NCBI GenBank assembly: GCA_003971905.1
Contig: RSEE01000008.1
Coordinates: 558,001 to 622,000, forward strand
Reading direction: 5' to 3'
DNA length: 64,000 nucleotides
Origin: Moniliella sp. 'wahieum'
Lineage: Eukaryota > Basidiomycota > Moniliellomycetes > Moniliellales > Moniliellaceae
Shown in pieces: positions 33,757-45,677 of the stretch. The notes under the pieces are model-generated. The model did not search any database and was not told the origin of the DNA. It was given only the letters and a program-made list of their open reading frames with translations. The position numbers were made by a program, and so were the translations under genes. Positions within the stretch are counted from its first letter, which is position 1. Every line of letters starts with the position of its first letter.

Positions 33757-35720
33757 TGAGACCTGGAGTCCTGATGGTCCTTGAGGGTGATGCAATCGCA
33801 CTTGTGGTGGCGGTGTGGCAACCAGCAATGACTACAGAGGAACATCAAGCAAAGACTAGCCCTCAAGGGCTAAGCTGCAGGACAAGGAGGAAAACAAGAG
33901 AGAGAAAACAGCGGAACTCATAGGCCTGAGGAGGAACTGAAGGGACATTGGCCAAAGCACGAGCCCCTAGCTCAACAGCCAACACCTTATCGCTCACACC
34001 CTCCTGAACCAATGGCATCCGGCGACCTTTTATCTCTGGATTGCGTCCATATCATTGACAGGGGAATCGCTACGTCTAAACCGAACCGTTCATCTTGCGG
34101 GGGTTACTTGGAAGCGCCACCAAGGTTAAGGAACCAGGGGGATCGCCAGGATATCAGGACCCTCTGGTTCTCGCCATCCGGTCCGTACCCTAGGAAGCGC
34201 GTGTGGACACGGATGAACGTGGTTGACATCTGAGCGAGGAACCATTTCCACTGAGACTTAGTAGCCAAATCCTTCCAATGCGCAAACATTTGCCCGCCTT
34301 CTTGGTGCCATAGTATCCTCGTGTCGTCAAAACCAGGGGGGAAAACGGCTCTTGAGTGCGTCCCTGGTACTTGGCGTTCTTGTCGCATTCTGCTTGTTCA
34401 AGCAGCCGAAACAGCTCCTTCTCCCGTTCCAAGGGCGTCGCGGTGCTCTCATGCACCACCCTCCGGTACGCGCTCTGCGCCTCCTGCATTTCCGTGTCGC
34501 GCAGCGTGTGGTCTACCTCTATTCCGGATCCTCCGATTGCTCCAGGCCCAATCACACGGTAGTCAGTGCGCTGTGCGTAGACCTCCCCCGGTCAACCATC
34601 TCGACTCATCACTTCATTCTTTCCACCGCCAAGACATCTTGCTCGCCATATTGGCGACATAGTATCATCGTGTCGTCATAACCAGAGAGGAGAAGCGTTC
34701 TTGGATGCGCCCCTGGCCCTTGACATGCTTTCTTTGTTCCAACAGTCAAAGTAGTTCATTCTCCCGCCGTTCCAAAGATGTTGCAGTTCGCTCATGCACC
34801 TCCCTCTACGCTCGTTGTCGAGGTGGGACCTGGGGAGGGAGCGCACGAGCTGCAAGATGGGCTCCCACACCGACTCGTAATGCACCACACTTGGACTGGG
34901 TGCGAGGGCAGGCCATGACATGCTCAAGGGAGGGCATGTCTCCACACTTGCACATGCGGCGCGTGAAACGGCTCAAGATGCGAAGCTGGAGACCAATCTG
35001 AACTGTGGAGCGTCTTGAGCAGCTCCTGTCGGCTCTTCTCCCACACCTAATGCGCCCCGCCCACGCAAGTACCCAGGACCACCAGCCCATCCTCCCGGAT
35101 TTGGGCCCGATCCCGTCCGACGCACGTGCAAAGGTTGAGTGCGAGGCCTGGCGATCCTGATCACTCGAACAATGCCGGTGGCATACCGCCATCGGTAGTT
35201 CATCCCCCCACAGGCGATGAGGCGGATCACAACCGGAAGCAGGGCCGTGGCAGATGCACTTGGTGGGCAGGCCCACCCCAACGTCTTGTCTGAATGTGCG
35301 GATCAAACGGACAAGTCACGTTGGTCCAAATCCAACGGAGACTGTCCGGCGCGTCGGCCAGGGCGGTGCCTGGCGGAGCGACACGCACTCCATGGGTGGT
35401 AGGATGAGTGCGGCAGATGGTGGTGCCAAAGGCTGTGGCCCAACGGAGCTTCAACCCGTTCGCCTCTCCAAGTCTAACCCTACTCTTCGTATCTATGACC
35501 AACCCTCCTCTCCAGTGTGGAACGGCCTCTTTGCACTTGGTATATACTCTCCAGCATTGACGCAACGCCTGGTTATTATTATGGTACCCACAGTCTTCGC
35601 AATCCTTCCGAATAGCTCCACCACCAAGCAGACACAGTCAGCCGGCGTGATGGCAAGGTTTCTGGGCAGGGGAACCACGATGGGCGCCTCACCACAGCCG
35701 ACTCTCGGGCCGGCCCAAGA
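33757..35720 (-). mobile_element. Decayed LINE (L1/Tad-like non-LTR retrotransposon), 3' half
   Basis: On the minus strand the order is that of a LINE ORF2 C-terminus. A fragment reads GLKLRWATAFGTTICRTHPT (like the post-RT 'LR-ATGAFRTTP' segment), then MCKCGDMPSLEHVMACPRTQ (C-x-C-x8-H-x4-C, the terminal CCHC-like motif of ORF2), then ECDKNAKYQGRTQEPFSPLV and LTTRGYYGTKKAGK with FAHWKDLATKSQWKWFLAQM. The 3' UTR-like block 33975-33757 is shared with copies A and B. Frames are broken by stops and shifts, and an internal duplication (about 34310-34460 versus 34660-34800) is visible. No intact reverse-transcriptase active site was found; this is a dead remnant. Confidence 0.72.
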
Positions 35721-37389
35721 CTGATTCAAAGGGGGTCAACATGCAACACCCCACGGAAGAGGGAGAGATAGCGGGCCAATCCATCACTGGTAGCCCAAAC
35801 TTGGTCGCCACGCACTGCGATCATGATCAGGAGTGCTCTGCATCTATCAGGAGATTGAGATGGGGGAAAGGATGAGGATCATCTTCATCGAATGGAAAGG
35901 GGATGAGAGGAATATATGCCTTGGAGAAGAAGAGAACATGCGAGCTAACTAAGTCACACGGAGAAAGAAAGGGGAGCACAACAGGCGAAGGGGGAAAACA
36001 GGGTCTAGAACAAATCAGGAACCAGTCAACCTGGTGACTAGAAGAGGTGCGTCTGATCCCGACAGCATCCGTCACCCTCATCCCCCCTCGTGCGCCGAAG
36101 TGGGGTTTGGGACGGACAAAACAGTCGCCTGTGGCACAGCAACTAAGTAAAAGATGTACATGAGATGGCGTACCTATACTTCAGCTACCCACAGTTCCAT
36201 CTCCCATACCCCTTGGATTCTCAACGTGCTACCCAACTATATCTATGAGGTACAAACACAACAGCGAAACGATGACGGAGGCGGAGCATGGGCAGGAGCG
36301 GAGGGAAGGGAGGATGGAATTGCGCACTGACATGTCACGAACTGTAATTACGCCGACAGATCAATTCCGAGCTCAGCTAATACTCCCCTCCTTGCACCCC
36401 ATGTAGGCACGGATTAGTAGGATCAGCCTTAATTGTCCAGGCAACAGGTCTCATGGGCTTCACGACTTCATTTGGGACTCAGGTGAGAGAGTGAGTGGTG
36501 CAAGGCAATGGGTAGAAGATCCGTCCCATAGCCTGGCGACATAGGAGCCAGAGGATCGGATTGACGCCAGGGGTGTGATCCGGTCCGAAGTGTAGTGGAG
36601 GTGTAGTGTATAATCGAGGGCGGAGAACGGGGCCAACACTGACATCTCCTATGAAGATAAGGCCCAAGACCCTAAGACAAGCAGAACGGCAAGATGCGAG
36701 AAGACCGTAGTAGAGAGCTAAGGGGGGGGGACAAAAGGTATACATCCAGATGGGAGCAAATAGCAGCAGGGGGAGAGCGAAAGAAAAAGAAAAAAGAGGA
36801 GAGGAAAAGACGTGAAGCATCGCGAGGACATTAGGTACGTGGTTGACCCAGGGCCCGTGCCACGGCATGCACGTGAGGTGAACGTTCAACGTGCAGTGCA
36901 GCGCAAGGCCCTGCGATCGCCCCTCCCCCCACAGCAGTAGGCAGCAAGAGGGGTAAGGGGTAGAGGACAAGGGACAAGGGACAAGGGACAAGGGACAAGG
37001 GACAAGGGACAAGGGACAAGGGACAAGGCAAGAAGAGAGAAGACACAGTTCCCGCCCGTCGGGAGGGGTGGACAAGAGGGCGCACGAGGGAGAGGAAGAG
37101 CAAGTTCTTGGCGAGAGACGAAGAATCAACAGGGAACAAGGCAGAAAAAAAGGAGAAAAGAAAACGCGGCAATGAAAATGGAACGGGGCGAAAACTGTGG
37201 TATCAGGCGCGGATGAGAAACGAGGGCGAGGGGCGAGGGCGCGAGAGGACGGGGGGGGGGGGGAGATGGTGGGATAAGAGCCACGAATGCGCCACAGGAT
37301 AGGAGCCACGAATGCGTTACACCTCACGAAGGGACCCAAGCTCACCACACGCGATGGGGGATGAGAAGCGCTTTCATCGGTGCGGTGCA
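35721..37389. other. Gene-free region with a heptamer satellite
   Basis: Mostly unremarkable sequence; a long minus-strand frame at 36479-37399 is open only because it translates the GGACAAG array. A G13 run lies at 37251-37263. Confidence 0.5.
36965..37027. repeat. Nine perfect copies of the heptamer GGACAAG
   Basis: The cleanest heptamer array of the window: nine uninterrupted 7-bp units. Not telomeric in sequence or position. Confidence 0.92.
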
Positions 37390-39104
37390 TCACGCCCACT
37401 TGGCTGCGGCCGAGATGGAGGGTTGCAGGGGAGACTTGAGCAGCCCATGCGGATGAGAAAGTTGAGACTGTTGTCCGGGGAGAAAGATGGAGGGGGCGGG
37501 GGTGAAGGCGCTAGGGGAGAGAATGTCCATAGAAGTGCAGGCCGATGTGGAGCTGGCAGAAGAGTAGGAGAGACGCGGGACCTCGCCTACGCTAGGCCCG
37601 GTGCTACACCGCGAGGCGGAGGGGGGAAAACTGTGAAACCCCCCCGCCGAGGAGGAGCTAGGCGTGTACCCGGTCCCATTGGACGGTCGGGCGGGGGAGA
37701 TGGAAGCACGGTGGCTGGAGGTGCGGGACGTGCGCGTGGCAGCCGTCACGGGCGGGCCACCAATCGTCGACGCGCGAGACGAACGCGGGGGAACCAAGAG
37801 GGGATCCCTGAACTCGGCCGAGCAGCCCGTTCACTGTACGTCCGCGCCGGTTGCACCATATGCGCTCGGGGCGAAGTGCTACTGCTGGCAGCACTCAAGC
37901 TGTGCCGTCCGGGTTGCTGCTGCGGCGAGGGAAAGGTACCACTGATGGGAGCCGACAAGCGCCAACTGGCCCGAGACCGAGGCGGGGCACCTTCGTCGTA
38001 CAGTGGTGCCACTGCCGCCGTGCCGACGGCCGAGGAAGTGGCCCGAGGCGAGCGCGGTGCAACGCAGGCGAGATAAAGGTAATGTTCCAAGTTGGTAGTG
38101 GGGTCGTTGAGCGACTTGGTAAACGCGGCCAGCTCCGTCGGGTCGACATTGACCTTGTAGTTGAGGAAGCCAAACAGTTCCCGCTCCATGTGGTTGATCT
38201 CCTCGAGCGAAAAGAGGCCCTGGCCAACGATGGTCCAGCTCTTGTTGCTGTACGTGTCGTCACAGATGGACTTGCTGGAGAGCATCATGGCGCTAATGAA
38301 GAGGGGGTGACCACTGCTGCCCCGAGCGGCGGGGAAGTGCTGCTTGAGACGCTTGAGGAGATAGAGGGTATGGTACGTCACCTCCTCGGGAAGGCGGGTG
38401 CGGTACAGCGCATAGGCGACAAATTGGGCCAGTTGGGGCGCCGGCTTTTGCGAAGCACCCACCCTGGGAGCCGATCCGTCACGGCTCGTGCTGGGGCAGC
38501 CAAACAGGAGATTGACAAACCGTTCGCACAAGAGCGAAATATCTGCCGGGGGGGAGCGGAAGAAGAAAGACAGGGGGATCACCCGGTCAGCGCTGCTGAG
38601 CACTTTTTTTTTTTTTTTCTCACAAGCCCCGACAGGGTAAAAGAAAGGGGTGCGGTGACAGCCACAGGCGTGGCTGTCACATGTCACACCAAGTCATACC
38701 CGATGAAGGCGGGGAAGCGGAGGAAAGAACGTACCCCTGAATCCGTAATAGGGATCATAGTCACGCTTGCGCTCGGACTTGGTCGTCGACGATGCCTGGG
38801 CAGAGGCAGATGAGGACGACGGGCGCGTGGCTGGCGGGGCTCGAGACGTCTTTTCGGGGACGGTGGACGCAGGCGGGAGATGGCCGAGGCGGAGGCAGCG
38901 GATGGGTCGCGGCGATGGAAGAAGGTGCGAGCGGTTGTCGGGGGTGGCGGCAGCTGGCGCGGCGGAGGCGTTAGCGGACGCGATGGCAACCGCTGCTCCG
39001 GCACTGGAGCGGGCCGAGGTGCTGGCATGGCGCACACGGCGGGCGGAGGAGGAGCGGGTGGCCCAGGCCGGTACAGACACAGCAGCCATGACGGATGGAT
39101 GCAC
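37390..39104 (-). CDS. PCL-type cyclin (Pcl1/Pho80-related)
   Basis: About 505 codons. Exon 1 (MHPSVMAAVSVPAWATRSSS start; MAAVSV at 39089 is an alternative) is Ala/Ser-rich and ends KRDYDPYYGFR. A 192-nt intron (38734-38543, GTACGT..CGGCAG, containing a T15 tract on the + strand) joins to DISLLCERFVNLLFGCPS. The cyclin box follows: QLAQFVAYALYRTRLPEEVT, LYLLKRLKQHFPAARGSSGH, ISAMMLSSKSICDDTYSNKS, GLFSLEEINHMERELFGFLN. This matches the PCL family that activates Pho85/CDK5-like kinases in G1 and phosphate signalling. The C-terminal tail is Ser/Pro/Thr-rich and needs one base correction at the C run near 37788 to read on to SISAAAKWA. Regulation by phosphorylation of the tail is plausible but not shown. 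Confidence 0.82.
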
Positions 39105-41206
39105 GAGGAGGGAGCGCCGGAGGGTGTGGGTGGTGCTGGTGCTGGTGGCGGTGGTGGTGCTGGGGGGGATGGGAAAGAGGAGGAAGGAGAGGGTCGGACC
39201 GACAGGAGGCGGGACGGAGAGGAGTTAGTTATAGGCGCGTGGGTGCGGCGTGCGCCGAGGCAGAGCGCAGGGCAGCCCGGGGGCCGCAGGCAGGCGCAGG
39301 CGCACCCTGGGCCGGCCACACCCCACACTGACCCCGCCCGGCACGGCACCACAGCTCCTGGGTCTCAGTGTGCAATGCAATCTCCCCTCCGAAGCTTCTG
39401 CCAGGCACTCTGCCCGGGCCCTGGCCAGCGCGGCCACACGCCTGCCTGCGCTGCCCTGCGCCCGCCTGCGCCCGCCTGCGCCCTCCTGCGCCCCCTGCGC
39501 CTGCCTGCGCCTGCCTGCGCCTGCCTGCGCCCTGTGCTGGGGTGCCACACCCACACCTTGCCCCGTGCGTTGCCTCCGGCGCGCGTCATCCATCACCCGC
39601 TCAGCGCTCGACCTCAGCGCCAACCCCCTGCCGACCCCCTGCAGATTGCATCGCCTGAATCAGCGATCGACAATCGCCGATCATCGATCATCGACCATCA
39701 TCCATCCATCATCGATCATCCTCATGCATCCTCGATCACCCATCGTGCATCAGCGGCAGGCGCCCCGGCCAGTGCACTGGTGCAGTTGCCACCCGCCAGA
39801 GAATGCACCGGGTACGCCACACCACGCCACGCCCCTCCACGCCACGCCACACCCCCCACCCATCGCACACCGCCGGTCGCACACCCACCGTCCCAGCGTG
39901 TACCCTGGCGCACCACGGGTGGGCCGCGTGCGCTGGCCTACCCTGGCCAACCCACGCCTACCCACCCCTACCCTGCTAACTGGAACGCCACGTAGGCCCT
40001 CTTCTTGCAGCTTGCAGGCGGCCTAGCATAGATCATCCATGCTCCGCCGCGCGTCCGTGTCAGCCGTTCCTTGCCTGCCCTGTGGGACGAAGCGCGAGGG
40101 CGCTCCTGCAGGTTCCTGCCTCTTTTACTGCCTGGGGTGCAGTTTGAACGCTCCTCATGCATCGATTGTCGATCATCCATCATCGCACAGTTTGTGAGCC
40201 GCATTTCCGGGCGCATGGTGGCTTGCAGCTGGCAGGACTTGGGCCATGGCGTCAGTCTTCCAGCTTGAGCCGTCTGGGTTGCATCCTGGTAAGTATGCCG
40301 ATCAGCATGCCGTGGATACAGTCAGCGTCGTGCGGAGGCACCCAGCAAGCGCCAAAAGCGCGTAGGCTAACCGCTAAGCGCCTGAGCCTCAGGCCTCGCA
40401 CACCATGCCGGACTAGGCCCTACTACCTACTAGGCATCCAGCTCATTCACACGCCGCCAGAGATCTGATATCTGAGGACGAGCGTGGAGGAGCGCGGAGC
40501 CTGGAGGAGGCTTCAACTACCTTAAACCCTGCCGCTGCCTGCCCTCGACACGTCCAACATAACTTTTGAAAACATCCAATATCCAGAGCTTCCGCCTTCC
40601 ACGTCTTCCCCTCCCAGGCCCCAAAACTCACACTCATGTCACACTCACCGCCACATATCATGTATCACATGATACGCCACATGTCACACGCCAATCACCG
40701 TGTATCACGCTTTGGTTACCCTACTCGCAGCTTCTCGCGGTTGCCAGGTATTGCACAATGCTCTCACAATTCGCGCAGTTCGTTGTTGTGCACACTCTCC
40801 AGGACGATGATGTTCGGCCGTTCTTTGTTATCTTGGCATCGGCCTATCTCGCGCCTGTCTCTTCCCTCAGGGCATCAGCGCCTGCAGTGCGCCAGCGGCT
40901 CTTTTCTCCGGCGTCGCTTTTTTCGGACGGCGCTTTCATCCGCCGCGCGTCTATATCCCCCCGTAGACCATGCGTCCCAAACAGCGTCACAGTCTCTCTC
41001 AACTGGCCGCCATGCAATCTTCCCACAGCTGCGGGAATCCTTTCAACAGCTCGCGGGTCCACGTGATGACGAGTTACCTAGTTACTAATTACTAGTTTAC
41101 TACTAACCAACTCAGCCGCGCACTCACGGTACTCACGTGTCACATGTCACGCCCTGTCACAACTACCACGCTCTCCTGGTCTGGCGTGGTTTCTCTCCCG
41201 CTCGAC

Positions 41207-41234
41207 GCGTTACGCGTTGCGCGTTAGGCGTTAT
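41207..41234. repeat. Four-unit heptamer array (gcgttac, gcgttgc, gcgttag, gcgttat)
   Basis: Exact 7-bp phase; related CGTTACG words recur near 21111, 41790 and 44007. Confidence 0.75.
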
Positions 41235-41863
41235 TGGACCCTAGGTGTTAAGCGTTTTTACCACATAACCCGTTTCCTTTTTTCAATGTTCCTGGGCACT
41301 ATCGTATAGTGTTGGATCTTCTGGCAGGCGTCCATCGCTATTGCGTGTCGCCACACCTCAGACCTCACGCCAGTCACGCAGTACTAGTGCAGATAGTTTT
41401 TACTGATACCGAGTATCGAGTGAAGTCTGAGGTCTGTGGCAAGATCCAATCTTCGTCTCGCGCACTAGGCCTTTTCAGACAGCGCCGCAACAAAGCAACC
41501 ATATACCCTAGGCTCCGCCGTCTTGGTCGCTGGGCCAGTGCTCAGCGCTCAACCGCTGCCGCGGTGCCGGGCCCACGTAGCCTGGCAAAATTTGACTTGT
41601 CGAATGGGCGGGTGGGTCGCGTGGCGGTGGCGGACTGTGGGGTGTGGCTACGGTGTGCGCGGCGCCCAGGTGCGCTATAGTAGGTGCACTCTGGTGGTGC
41701 GCTTCGTGGCCGGTGGCCCCCAATTCAACATGGCTCCACGGCCCCCGTTGAAGGCTACCGTACACGTACGCACATGGGCGAAGTGCTAACGCGTTGCACG
41801 TTACACGCTAAGTACGTTAATCGTTAAACCCGCGTCTACTACACGGTATGCATGGTATGCACA

Positions 41864-41902
41864 GTGCATCATGTGCATCATGCATCATGCATCATGCATC
41901 AG
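41864..41902. repeat. GCATCAT heptamer array
   Basis: gcatcat x3 plus gcatcag in perfect 7-bp phase (41875-41902), preceded by a 9-bp variant gtgcatcat. The same word pair occurs at 42903-42916. Confidence 0.8.
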
Positions 41903-42265
41903 GTCCCGGGCTGAGACCTGAGCCTCAGGTGCCACACAACATACATCAGATAGGACTGGTGACATCACAGGTGGCCATGCGATTGCATACCGTAGAATCG
42001 GGCCGACCGGAGCATTAGGCCGCGGTGGGCCACCGAGTCGTGGTGTTGTAGCGTACTGGGGCGTGGCGTCGCCCGGTGCGTGGCAGAGCAGGGGCTGCGC
42101 GAGAGGGCGGAGCGTGACGCACGGAGGGAGTGTGGCCTATCACGCAGGGCCGTCGGGACTGATCAACTTGACAGATCTGTGGCTGCCGGGTGCGCTTTTT
42201 TGCTCCGCACCGGAGTATAGGATGCGTGCTACAGCGAGTGACGAGCTAGTGACTACTGACGTGGA

Positions 42266-42321
42266 ATGTCACATGTCACATGTCACATGTCACATATCAC
42301 AAGCCACATGCCACCTGTCAC
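42266..42321. repeat. Eight-unit ATGTCAC heptamer array
   Basis: atgtcac x4, then atatcac, aagccac, atgccac, ctgtcac: eight consecutive 7-mers, the first four identical and the rest drifting while the spacing stays exact. Confidence 0.9.
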
Positions 42322-43593
42322 GTCTCAGGAGATTCGCGTCACGGAGACATGTTGAATTGGAGCCACATCTGTGATGCCTGTGACATATGAATTCCAGAGC
42401 CACATGTGATGGTGGTAGGTATATAGCAGCCCCTAGTTACTAGTTCGGCCGCATCTTCGTGTCAAGGATGGTGTGGGATGGCGGATGGCGAGGCAGGTAG
42501 GGTGTAGCATATCCAGCAAATGCTGCGAGCCCTCGCCTGTCGTCGCTCCCCGCAGTGCGGAGTGCTCGTGGTGGGTGCAGGTACTGCACCCCCCTTTTCA
42601 TCCTGTCCTACACAATTTTCTCTGGGAGCTCAGGCTGAGCAGCGCTCCGCCTGAGCGCCGCGCATCACGTGCCACAATGAATCGCACGCGTCATCGTCGG
42701 CATAATTGATCCTTCTTTGCTCTCCAAGAAACCCATTCTCGATTCTCCATTCTTCCAACCTCCGTCTTTCTGCGCGGAGCACGCAGGCACCGCGGCAAGA
42801 AGGCGGGCAGTGTGCGAGGCATTGCATGCTCCCCCACGTCCGAGCCATAATAGCTGGTCACCGGTCACTAGGATCTGTATCCGCGCATCCGACATCATGT
42901 TGCATCATGCATCAGGCCTCAGGCCTCAGCTGAGGCCTCATGTGCATCGGGCCCAGGTCGATCCCAACATCAGGCCATCAGGCCTATCAGGCCCTGCCCA
43001 GGCTAGGCCTGAGGCCCCTGAGGCCCGAGGCCGGATGCAGGCCTGATGCGCCTGATGCACCTGGTGCCTGGGTCTGAGGGGCCTGAGTGAGGGATGCATG
43101 ATGGAGGGTCGTTAATCGATAATCACTCAATTGCTGACTGTACCGTCGAGTATTGTAGTGGCGTCCTGGTCCATCCGGCTATGGACACCGCATGGATGCT
43201 AAAGCGTTTAGAACAGCAGCGCAGGCGATCGATTGCGGGTGAGATGGGCATTGATGGTAGGAAGTAGGACGAGGGCTACAGGAGAAGGTTTGGCTTATGC
43301 GGGTACGCGCGCCGGAGCCCGCGGAGCCTCGGGGCTAGTGAGGCCAGGCTGGAAGTGCACCGCGATCGGTGAGGCTAGTCACCGTGGCAACAGTATACCA
43401 AGTACTGAGATACTCAGACTGAGTTGCCATTAATGGACTGAGCGAGTACTGGGTGCCTGAGATATGTCAGCCGGAGGTGCGAGGACAGGACACATACCGC
43501 ATGGGCGCGCTGCCCTGACTCATACACTCTTGATTAATCGTAACGCGTGTAGCGCGTAATCGACGTAAGATTGGTGTTGATCGAGTTGATCGG

Positions 43594-43621
43594 TTGAGCG
43601 GTGAGCGGTGAGCGCGTGAGC
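43594..43621. repeat. Four-unit heptamer array (ttgagcg, gtgagcg x2, cgtgagc)
   Basis: 7-bp phased, following looser GTTGATC words. Confidence 0.75.
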
Positions 43622-44006
43622 GACAGATGATCGATCGGTGGAATTAGCGATCCCGCCTTCTTGGGCGATCATATGGATCCGGCCTCTGAAGAGCTGGAAG
43701 CTTCAAAGCCCAGAGGCCCCCACGCCCCCAGTCCCTCAAGGGCATCAGGCCCTCAGGGGTCTCAGGGTGCTCACGCGCTACGAGCGATCCTCGTCAGCTT
43801 AACCACGGCGAAAACCGTACTCTACCCTACTCTATCGGCCAGCCCCCGCACAAGAGAGCCCATACTACATACATACTCATCCATATCTCAGATCTCACAT
43901 CTCGCAACCCCGATAGGTACCTTTTAATAGAGCGCGTCACGCCTCATCAGGGCCTCAGGGCCTTTTAGCTGCTAAGGCCCTAAAGGCCTAGGGGGCTTAA
44001 TTCAGA

Positions 44007-44054
44007 CGTAACGCGTAACGCATACTAAGGGCCGTAAGGCGTAAGGCATAAGGG
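44007..44054. repeat. Two adjacent heptamer arrays (cgtaacg x2; gtaaggc x2, ataaggg)
   Basis: Two unrelated 7-mers, each tandem, at 44007-44020 and 44034-44054. Confidence 0.65.
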
Positions 44055-44846
44055 ATTCTCAGCACGCTCAGCGCTGCTCGCAACGCTCACAGGGTCACAT
44101 GTCACTTGTCAGGAGGCCACAGGAGAGGACGTCTCTTGGCCTTCGTCGGTTGCCGGGCCTCTGGCCCTCAGGGCCTCAGGTCCTTCTCGATTGTTCGACG
44201 GCCCTCCATGTCAGGGCTTCCTGTTGTCAGGGCCTTCGGGTATGCCAGGTATCCCCTCGGGCGCGTTAGGAGGGGGCGTTAGGGAGGCCTCGCGCGCCTC
44301 AGGGCCTCAAAAAGTGGGAGCGTCAGACTTGAGTACGTTGAGTCCCTTAGGCCTCGGGGGCTGCCGGGACGGTGGGACCTGTCCATATATGTCAGCGCGT
44401 CAGCCCATGGCCAGGGAGGGCATATTGGAAGGAATGAACCGGCAGGACCCGGGCTTGAGCTATTACCAGCGCCACTCCGCCAGTGTGGGCGACAGGGGAG
44501 GGAAGGGTAGAGCTGGCAGACGATGGAATATGGAGGGCAAAAGGGAGAAGGAAAAAGACCGAGTGTCGCGGCGGCCTCAGTCAGTGGTGTCTGTCTCGCT
44601 TTTGTCCATTCTGTGGCGCAGCTCTAGCAAAGTTTTTAGTGCTGAGAGCGTGCGCTCTAAGATTTAACGCAAGGCTTAGCGCTTAGCAAGCTCAAGTGGC
44701 GCCGAGTAGCACTTGCGCCTTAAAGCTTAGTATGTGATGTTTAGCCTTGGTACTTATTGTACGATGAAGCTTATTGGAGCTTGACTAGCTCGACGCTTGA
44801 GAGCGCAAAGCCTATGGGACTGGGGCCTCAGGCCCTTGAAGCCATA

Positions 44847-45014
44847 GAAGCTTGAAGCTCGAAGCTTGCTTTTGGGGTCTGAGGTTCTGAGTTCTGTGGC
44901 GGATGCATGATGTATACATGGCGCAGGTGAGATCGACGGCAAAACTGGCTGGCGTCGGTACTTGAAGCTCCAAGCTCCAAGCTCCAAAAGCTCGAAGCTC
45001 CAAGCTCCAAGCCT
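44847..45014. repeat. GAAGCTT / CAAGCTC heptamer arrays
   Basis: gaagctt, gaagctc, gaagctt (44847-44867) and gaagctc, caagctc x2, a 9-bp variant, gaagctc, caagctc, caagcct (44964-45014), all 7-bp units but one. Confidence 0.8.
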
Positions 45015-45677
45015 GCTGTTCACAAGCGCAAAGCTCTAATCTACAAAGCTCCAACCTCCGTGTGGCTGGCACGAGCGGGCCCTGTCTCTGATGGACGCCT
45101 GGCTCCTCTGTGCGTGGCGCTCTGATGTTTATTCGTCTCACACACCCGCGGCTGAATCAGCCGTACAGAGTATAACCGGCCGTGGTTATAACATCCGCGC
45201 CCCCCATAGGCCTCGGGGCCTCAGGCTCTCCGGACCAATATGATGCAAACGATGACAGGAGGCGGGGGAGAGGAGCGAGGAGGGCTTGGGTATACTTGGG
45301 TCGCTGCCTGTCACTGCTCTCTGGTACCCTGGATGTGGGACACGGACATGCCATTGCACGTTGCAGCGTCACCTTCATGCTCCAAAGGTTGACCAGCCAA
45401 CCAAGACCAAAATGCAAGAAGCAGACTCAACGCGTATGATGCGGACCATCTCTCACCTCCTCCCTCCCACTCACCTCACCAGTTCACTAGTGAGCCTGCC
45501 CACTAAGCCTCCCTCCTCACTTTTTGCATATTGGCGTTGTAACATGGGAGTTGCGGGGACTAGAATGATATCGATTAGCTCGCGTAGCCCCATAGCAAGC
45601 TCCTGGACGAGGCAGGCCGGTCTAATCTGGGCGGTCTACCTCGTACCGTACACGCATCGTGCCTGCTGAATCCGTAC

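Larger units (their letters stand above)
39105..45677. other. 6.5-kb gene-poor, tandem-repeat-rich region
   Basis: No open frame has recognisable domains; the longest (+, 39250-40026) is Cys/Pro/Ala low complexity from a CTGCCTGCGC-like repeat (39445-39535). The region holds most of the heptamer arrays, CCACG pentamers (39825-39860), ATCATCGATC-like words (39660-39735) and GGCCTCA clusters (42915-43085, 43946-44330). Composition remains GC-rich, so it does not look like RIP-degraded or AT-rich heterochromatin. Confidence 0.6.

Noticed and set aside
36965-37027. GGACAAG array as an interstitial telomere
   Set aside because: Unit is not TTAGGG-like and the array is one of many heptamers with different sequences.
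36479-37399. 306-codon minus-strand open frame
   Set aside because: It is open because the GGACAAG array translates to a repeating Leu-Val-Pro-Cys-Pro-Leu-Ser peptide; no domain and no splice-supported neighbours.
38880-40026. Long + strand Gly/Ala and Cys/Pro-rich frames
   Set aside because: The left part is antisense to the PCL cyclin first exon; the right part is a low-complexity reading of CTGCCTGCGC-type repeats.
39105-45677. Centromere candidate
   Set aside because: No AT-richness, transposon cluster or other centromere hallmark can be seen; absence of genes alone is not enough.
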